A DNA stretch of 64,000 nt, taken from NCBI GenBank assembly GCA_963814875.1, contig CAWFFJ010000010.1:1-64000 (forward strand), read 5' to 3'. Below, in pieces: positions 60,169-64,000 of this stretch (within the stretch, counting starts at the first letter, position 1; each line of letters begins with the position of its first letter). The DNA is from CAVSIS01 sp963814875 (GTDB taxonomy: Bacteria; Acidobacteriota; Thermoanaerobaculia; Thermoanaerobaculales; Sulfomarinibacteraceae). Under the pieces are notes generated by a model that was given only the letters and a program-made list of their open reading frames with translations, had not been told where the DNA came from and ran no database searches. The position numbers and the translations under genes are program-made.

Positions 60169-60891
60169 TCAGGGATCCGGTGCCGCCCGAAGTCGGTCGA
60201 TGCGGAGCCGGCAGTCCACGGTAGCGCAGCGCGGGCAGAAGGCGAAGTCGGGCTCGAAGTCGTGGATCTCCGGTAGGCCCGCGACCAGCACTCCGGAGAC
60301 CGACTTGAGCGGCCGCATCATGCACCCCTCGCTCAAGGTCACTCCGACCTCTTCCGGCCGCAAGGCCGCGAACAGGCGGCGCTGGCCGCTGGTGTGCCAG
60401 CCGCAGTAGCCGGGGCTGTAGGCGAGCACCGCCGGCCGCCAGTCGGAGTCGGCGGTCCCGGCGCAGGCCGCGGCGAAGAGCCCCTCGAGGCGGACGACCG
60501 CCGCCTCCGCGGCCAGCGACGCCGCCGCGTCGAGGGCCGCCGCGACCGCGACCTCGCGACGCTGGAGCAGACCACCGATCTCGGCCGAGACCCCCTCGCC
60601 CAGGGTTGCGACGAACAGGGCGAGGGCGTCGGCGCGGGGCGCGATCCCGGCGAGCGGAGTGTCCGGCTCGTTGGCGCCGTCGCCGGCGTACACCGCCTCG
60701 AAGTCCGGACCGGACAGCCGCTGCCACACCGCCCGCGGTCGCGCGGCCGCGTCGAGGCGTGCCAGAGCCTCCTCCAGGGTCGGTGCCATCCGCTCCGGCA
60801 CGCCGAGCCGTGACGGCACACCGAGGGCCGCGAGAACCGCCGCCGGCGGCGGGCGCAGCTCGCTCGCGGTGAGGGTCAGCACCCGCCTCAC
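60169..60891 (-). CDS. MetH-activation-domain-like protein (vitamin B12-dependent methionine synthase activation domain)
   Basis: A 240-residue stand-alone protein matching the activation domain that binds S-adenosylmethionine and rescues oxidised cob(II)alamin in methionine synthase. YSPGYCGWHTSGQRRLFAAL and VTLSEGCMMRPLKSVSGV are the family motifs. Near the end a Cys set (FCPRCATVDC) resembles an additional metal or iron-sulfur site. It probably reactivates the corrinoid protein encoded next. The GTG start at 60891 overlaps the MttB stop (GTGA). Confidence 0.85.
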   Translation of the reverse strand: MRRVLTLTASELRPPPAAVLAALGVPSRLGVPERMAPTLEEALARLDAAARPRAVWQRLSGPDFEAVYAGDGANEPDTPLAGIAPRADALALFVATLGEGVSAEIGGLLQRREVAVAAALDAAASLAAEAAVVRLEGLFAAACAGTADSDWRPAVLAYSPGYCGWHTSGQRRLFAALRPEEVGVTLSEGCMMRPLKSVSGVLVAGLPEIHDFEPDFAFCPRCATVDCRLRIDRLRAAPDP

Positions 60892-62348
60892 GGCTCCACC
60901 GCGGGCAGCCGGTCCATGCCCACCCGGCGCGCCTCGGACTCCATCCTCGCCTCGAGCTCGGCGCGAACCTCGGGCGTGAGTGGGCAGGGCTCGGCCGCCG
61001 CCACCGCCCGCTCCACCTCGTCCGCCGCCCGTTGCCCGAGGGTGCGGCCGCCCTCCTCGTGCCAACGGTCGCGGCTGGTGCGATCGATGACCGGCCCGGG
61101 GAACGTGATCTCCCGGCGCAGATGGCGCCTCGTGTGGTCGGCGATCAGCAGGTGCTTCTCGGCCAGCAGCTCCTCGAGCAGCGGCGCCGCCGGGAAGTCC
61201 TCGCGGGGCTCGATCCCCGCGACCAGCCGCTCGACCATGCCGCAGATCTCGTGGTCGACCACCAGCTTCTCGAGGCACTGGCAGTTGGCGAACTCCAGCA
61301 TCCCCGGCCCGCTGACGCTGTTGAGGCCGGCGAGGGCCGCCAGGGTCGCCCCGAACGAGGTCTCGAGCCCCGCCTGCGCATCCAGGAGCTTGGCGTCGGA
61401 GAGCGCGATGTAGCCCTGGGTCGGCATCCCGAGCCGGTGCCCGATCTCGCTCGCCGCGACGGTCAGCATCGCGCTCTCGACCGCGCTCATCGGGCTGGTC
61501 TCGTAGCGGATGTCGAAGATCGCCGGTGCGGCCCCGAACAGCACCGGCGCGCCGGGCGCCGTCAGCTGGCTGATCACCACCCCACTCAGCACCTCGGCGG
61601 TGAGCTGCACCAGGGTGCCCACCAGGGTGACCGGCGCCATGAAGCCCGACAGCGGTACCGGGTCGATCTCGACCGGGATCCCGGCCCGGGCGCAGCCGAC
61701 CAGATCGCGCACGCCCTCGGCGGTCCACCGTAGAGGCGAGGTCGGGCAGCAGGTGAAGACGGCGAGCGGCCGCGCGGCGAGCGCCGCCGCGTCGCCCCGC
61801 ACCGCGATCAGGAGGTCGCGCATCACGGTCAGACCGTCGGCGGTGAAGGTCCCGGTCACCACCGGCTTGGCGCACTGCGTCAGGCACAGGAAGAGCCGGT
61901 AGCGATCCGCAATCCGAGGATCGACGTCCGCCGGGATCATCGCCGTGCTCTGGGCGTGGAGGCGCGGCAGGGCACCGGTCAGCCGAGCCAGGCGCACGCA
62001 GTCCCCGGTCGTCGGACGCCGCCTCTCCCCGGTGGCGCCGTCGAGCAGCCAGGTCGCCGACGAGCCGGGGGTGAAGTGCACCCTCGAGCCGCCCAGGTCG
62101 TGGGTCTGGCGCCCCTCGAGATCGTAGAGCCGGAACCGAGCCGGCACGCTCGCGAGTGCGCGCTCGACGAGCACCTCGGGAACCAGCACCCGGCCATTCA
62201 CGGCGTCGAGGTCGGCACCGTGCGCGACCAGCAGGTCGACCACCTCCGGCGCCTCGCAGGCAACGCCGACGACGGCCAGAACCGTGCGCGCCTCGGCCAC
62301 GATCCGCTCGGCCAGAGCGTCGTCGAGTAGCTTCAAGGTCGGTCGCAT
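60888..62348 (-). CDS. MttB-family trimethylamine/quaternary amine methyltransferase (no pyrrolysine)
   Basis: A 486-residue enzyme of the trimethylamine methyltransferase superfamily. Blocks LDLDALAERI-like start (KLLDDALAERIVAEAR), SRVHFTPGSSATWLLDG, AQSTAMIPADVD, QLTAPGAPVLFGAAPAIFDI and GLNSVSGPGMLEFANCQ are family-typical. The frame is open throughout with no in-frame TAG, so it is not a pyrrolysine enzyme. Related Pyl-free proteins demethylate glycine betaine, proline betaine or carnitine. It would methylate the corrinoid protein encoded downstream. ATG 62348 follows GGAGGCTGCG. Confidence 0.9.
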   Translation of the reverse strand: MRPTLKLLDDALAERIVAEARTVLAVVGVACEAPEVVDLLVAHGADLDAVNGRVLVPEVLVERALASVPARFRLYDLEGRQTHDLGGSRVHFTPGSSATWLLDGATGERRRPTTGDCVRLARLTGALPRLHAQSTAMIPADVDPRIADRYRLFLCLTQCAKPVVTGTFTADGLTVMRDLLIAVRGDAAALAARPLAVFTCCPTSPLRWTAEGVRDLVGCARAGIPVEIDPVPLSGFMAPVTLVGTLVQLTAEVLSGVVISQLTAPGAPVLFGAAPAIFDIRYETSPMSAVESAMLTVAASEIGHRLGMPTQGYIALSDAKLLDAQAGLETSFGATLAALAGLNSVSGPGMLEFANCQCLEKLVVDHEICGMVERLVAGIEPREDFPAAPLLEELLAEKHLLIADHTRRHLRREITFPGPVIDRTSRDRWHEEGGRTLGQRAADEVERAVAAAEPCPLTPEVRAELEARMESEARRVGMDRLPAVEP

Positions 62349-62367
62349 CGCAGCCTCCGCCGTCTTT

Positions 62368-63693
62368 CTACCGCGAAACGGCCCGCCGGCGCCAGATGGC
62401 GTAGAGCGGCGCCCCGGCGGCGAGGATTCCGATGCCGATGCCGGCATCCCTGGGGTCGGCGGCGATCGTAGTCACGAGCAGGGCCAGGGCCAGCCCAGAG
62501 AAGACCAGGGGCGTCACGGGATAGCCGAGGACGCGGTAAGGCCGCTCCGCGCCCGGGGCGCGCCGCCGCAGCACCAGCACCGCTGCGCCGGCGAGCGCGA
62601 AGAACAGCCACTCGTCCACGATGACGTAGGTGAAGAGCTGGTCGTAGGAGCCGGTGAGGGCGATCAGCGACGCCCACACGCCCTGCGCGAGCACCGCGAC
62701 CACCGGTGTGCCATGCCGGCTGAGCCGGGCGAAGGGCCGGAAGAAGGCACCCTCGCGGGCCATCGCGAAGTAGACCCGCGCGGCGGTGAAGATGAAGCCG
62801 TTGACCGCCGCGAAGCACGACACGATCACCGCGACGGCGACCAGCGAGCCGCCAACCTGACCCAGTACTCGCTCCACCGCCTCGGCCGCCACCCTCTCCG
62901 AGCCGGCCATCTGCTCCAGCGGGAGGACTGCCATGAAGCCGAGGTTGACCAGCAGGTAGACGGCCGTCACCACGAGCACCGACAGCCCCAACGCGCGGGG
63001 CAGGAAACGCTGCGGCTCCCTCACTTCGCCAGCCACATAGGTGATGCTGATCCAACCATCGTAGGCCCAGAGTGCGGCGACCATCGCCATCCCCAGCCCG
63101 GCCAGCGTCGGCGCTGCGGGTAGTGACCCCACCCGCGCCCCGAGATCGAGGGGCTCGTGTCCCATCACCAGGCACACCACGACGATCACGGCCACCATGG
63201 CGAGCTTCGCCACCGTAGAGAGGTTCTGGGTGGTGGCGCTGGTCCTGACGCTGCGGCAGTTCCACAGCGACAGCCCGGCGATCAGCAGGATTGCACCGAG
63301 CTTGGTCCCGCTCTCGCCGATCGGTACCAGGTAGCCGACGTAGGTCACCAGCGCGACCGCCACCGCGGCGATCGAGGCGGTCTGGATCACCGCGAACACC
63401 GTCCACCCGTAGAGGTAGCCGACGAACGGGTGATAGGCCCGTTCCAGATAGACATAGAGCCCGCCCGCCTCGGGGTACATCGCGCCCAGCTCGGCGATCG
63501 TGACCGCCCCGCACCACGACAGCGCGCCGGCGGCCACCCACACCAGGAGCGCTGTTCCCGGCGTGACGGACGCGGCCAGGATCGCCGCCGGCACGATGAA
63601 GATGGCCGAGCCCAGCATCGTTCCGACGTTGACCATCAGCCCGTCGAACAGCCCCAGCTCTCGCCGCAGTCGCCGATCCTCTCCGGGGTTCAT
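62368..63693 (-). CDS. APC-superfamily amino acid permease
   Basis: A 441-residue inner-membrane transporter with about twelve helices. GLFDGLMVNVGTMLGSAIFI is the APC/LAT-type substrate-binding start, followed by AELGAMYPEAGGLYVYLERA and ALWAYDGWISITYVAGEVRE. It would import an amino acid or derivative. It is the first gene of the operon, 19 bp before the MttB-type gene, so its substrate may be the methylated compound that is demethylated (inference; other MttB clusters use BCCT carriers). Confidence 0.9.
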   Translation of the reverse strand: MNPGEDRRLRRELGLFDGLMVNVGTMLGSAIFIVPAAILAASVTPGTALLVWVAAGALSWCGAVTIAELGAMYPEAGGLYVYLERAYHPFVGYLYGWTVFAVIQTASIAAVAVALVTYVGYLVPIGESGTKLGAILLIAGLSLWNCRSVRTSATTQNLSTVAKLAMVAVIVVVCLVMGHEPLDLGARVGSLPAAPTLAGLGMAMVAALWAYDGWISITYVAGEVREPQRFLPRALGLSVLVVTAVYLLVNLGFMAVLPLEQMAGSERVAAEAVERVLGQVGGSLVAVAVIVSCFAAVNGFIFTAARVYFAMAREGAFFRPFARLSRHGTPVVAVLAQGVWASLIALTGSYDQLFTYVIVDEWLFFALAGAAVLVLRRRAPGAERPYRVLGYPVTPLVFSGLALALLVTTIAADPRDAGIGIGILAAGAPLYAIWRRRAVSR

Positions 63694-63853
63694 GGGCGTC
63701 AGGGTACTCCACCGCGCGGCTCGCCATCCCGCCCCAGTCGATCTACTGCCAACTCTTCAACGCGCACTTCGTCGAAGCTTCCAATCGGGTTGGCCGGTCC
63801 TCGAAATGCGGATCCCAGCCCTGGGACGGGGGAGCCGGGCGTCGTTCCGAGCT

Positions 63854-64000
63854 CAGTCCCGGTCGTACAGGCCGAGAAACTCGGCCAGGAAGACCGTCAG
63901 CTGGATTCGAACAGCAGCCGCCGCGACGTTCTGCTCGAGCGCGCGGGTCGTGTTGAGGTGTGAGCAGGCGAACGCCGAGAACCCCGTTGGCGCGGGCCTG
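63854..64000 (-). CDS. 3' end of an unidentified gene running off the window
   Basis: The last 48 codons of a minus-strand frame that continues beyond the window edge: FACSHLNTTRALEQNVAAAA, then VRIQLTVFLAEFLGLYDRD. Helical, no family assigned. The 160 bp between it and the permease show no gene. Confidence 0.4.

Noticed and set aside
60888..62348. Pyrrolysine in the MttB-family protein
   Set aside because: There is no in-frame TAG in the whole coding frame, so it belongs to the Pyl-free group.
1..64000. tRNA, rRNA genes and CRISPR arrays
   Set aside because: No cloverleaf-type sequence, rRNA signature or regularly spaced identical repeats were seen. The repeats present are palindromic or dispersed and not CRISPR-like.

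Overview
The window is GC-rich and almost gapless in coding. It carries a housekeeping backbone (lon, nrdR, pcnB, ligA, recA, gpmA, a Skp/OmpH-type chaperone, cyclophilin) mixed with secreted proteins, regulators and many repeats. A DUF4388 protein, an OmpA protein with a Q-rich coiled coil, an unusual large GH13 enzyme and a corrinoid methyltransferase cassette together suggest an uncultured Acidobacteriota-type bacterium, perhaps near Thermoanaerobaculia. This placement is an impression from gene content only: no rRNA or tRNA gene was found in the window.

Layout. 0-3 kb: a four-helix-bundle ORF, a group II intron with an intact maturase/reverse transcriptase inserted in a palindrome, and a 0.36-kb repeat. 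3-9.4 kb: a UDP-sugar decarboxylase converging on a tightly coupled operon (flippase-like membrane protein, nrdR, hsp20, lon), with a degenerate histone-deacetylase-fold protein diverging from it. 9.5-17.4 kb: a secreted four-repeat Ig-like protein, an oxidoreductase, then pcnB-ligA-response regulator joined by start/stop overlaps. 17.4-20.6 kb: palindromic repeats, a PAS-Fis regulator with a dead AAA+ region, an inverted copy of the 0.36-kb repeat and a truncated second reverse transcriptase. 20.6-31 kb: OmpR regulator, OmpH, DUF4388 protein, hydrolase, recA, DsbA-like protein, TetR, a D-amino-acid PLP enzyme, a nitrilase-fold protein and OmpA. 31-45 kb: repeats at gene ends, a K+ uptake operon with a kinase-less HAMP sensor, GH13 enzyme, AI-2E-family permease, and a secreted protein bracketed by two palindromes. 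45-50.4 kb: gpmA, a btuF-btuD-btuC-like ABC importer, DUF1579 and OsmC proteins. 50.4-56.2 kb: two GFA-type zinc proteins, a VOC protein, frameshifted RidA and MFS genes and a ppdK tail remnant. 56.4-64 kb: a diguanylate cyclase, then an operon (APC permease, MttB-family methyltransferase, corrinoid-activation protein, corrinoid protein, homocysteine methyltransferase) that could move a methyl group from a methylated amine to homocysteine. The cobalamin-type importer at 46-48.6 kb would supply its cofactor.

The most unusual signals are five palindromic repeats. Each starts on the TAG stop codon of the gene before it (17.4, 31.2, 33.1, 41.9 and 48.6 kb). Three of them belong to one family whose stems differ in sequence but still pair. 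The deacetylase-fold protein has lost two zinc ligands and the catalytic tyrosine. No CRISPR array, RNA gene or riboswitch was recognised.
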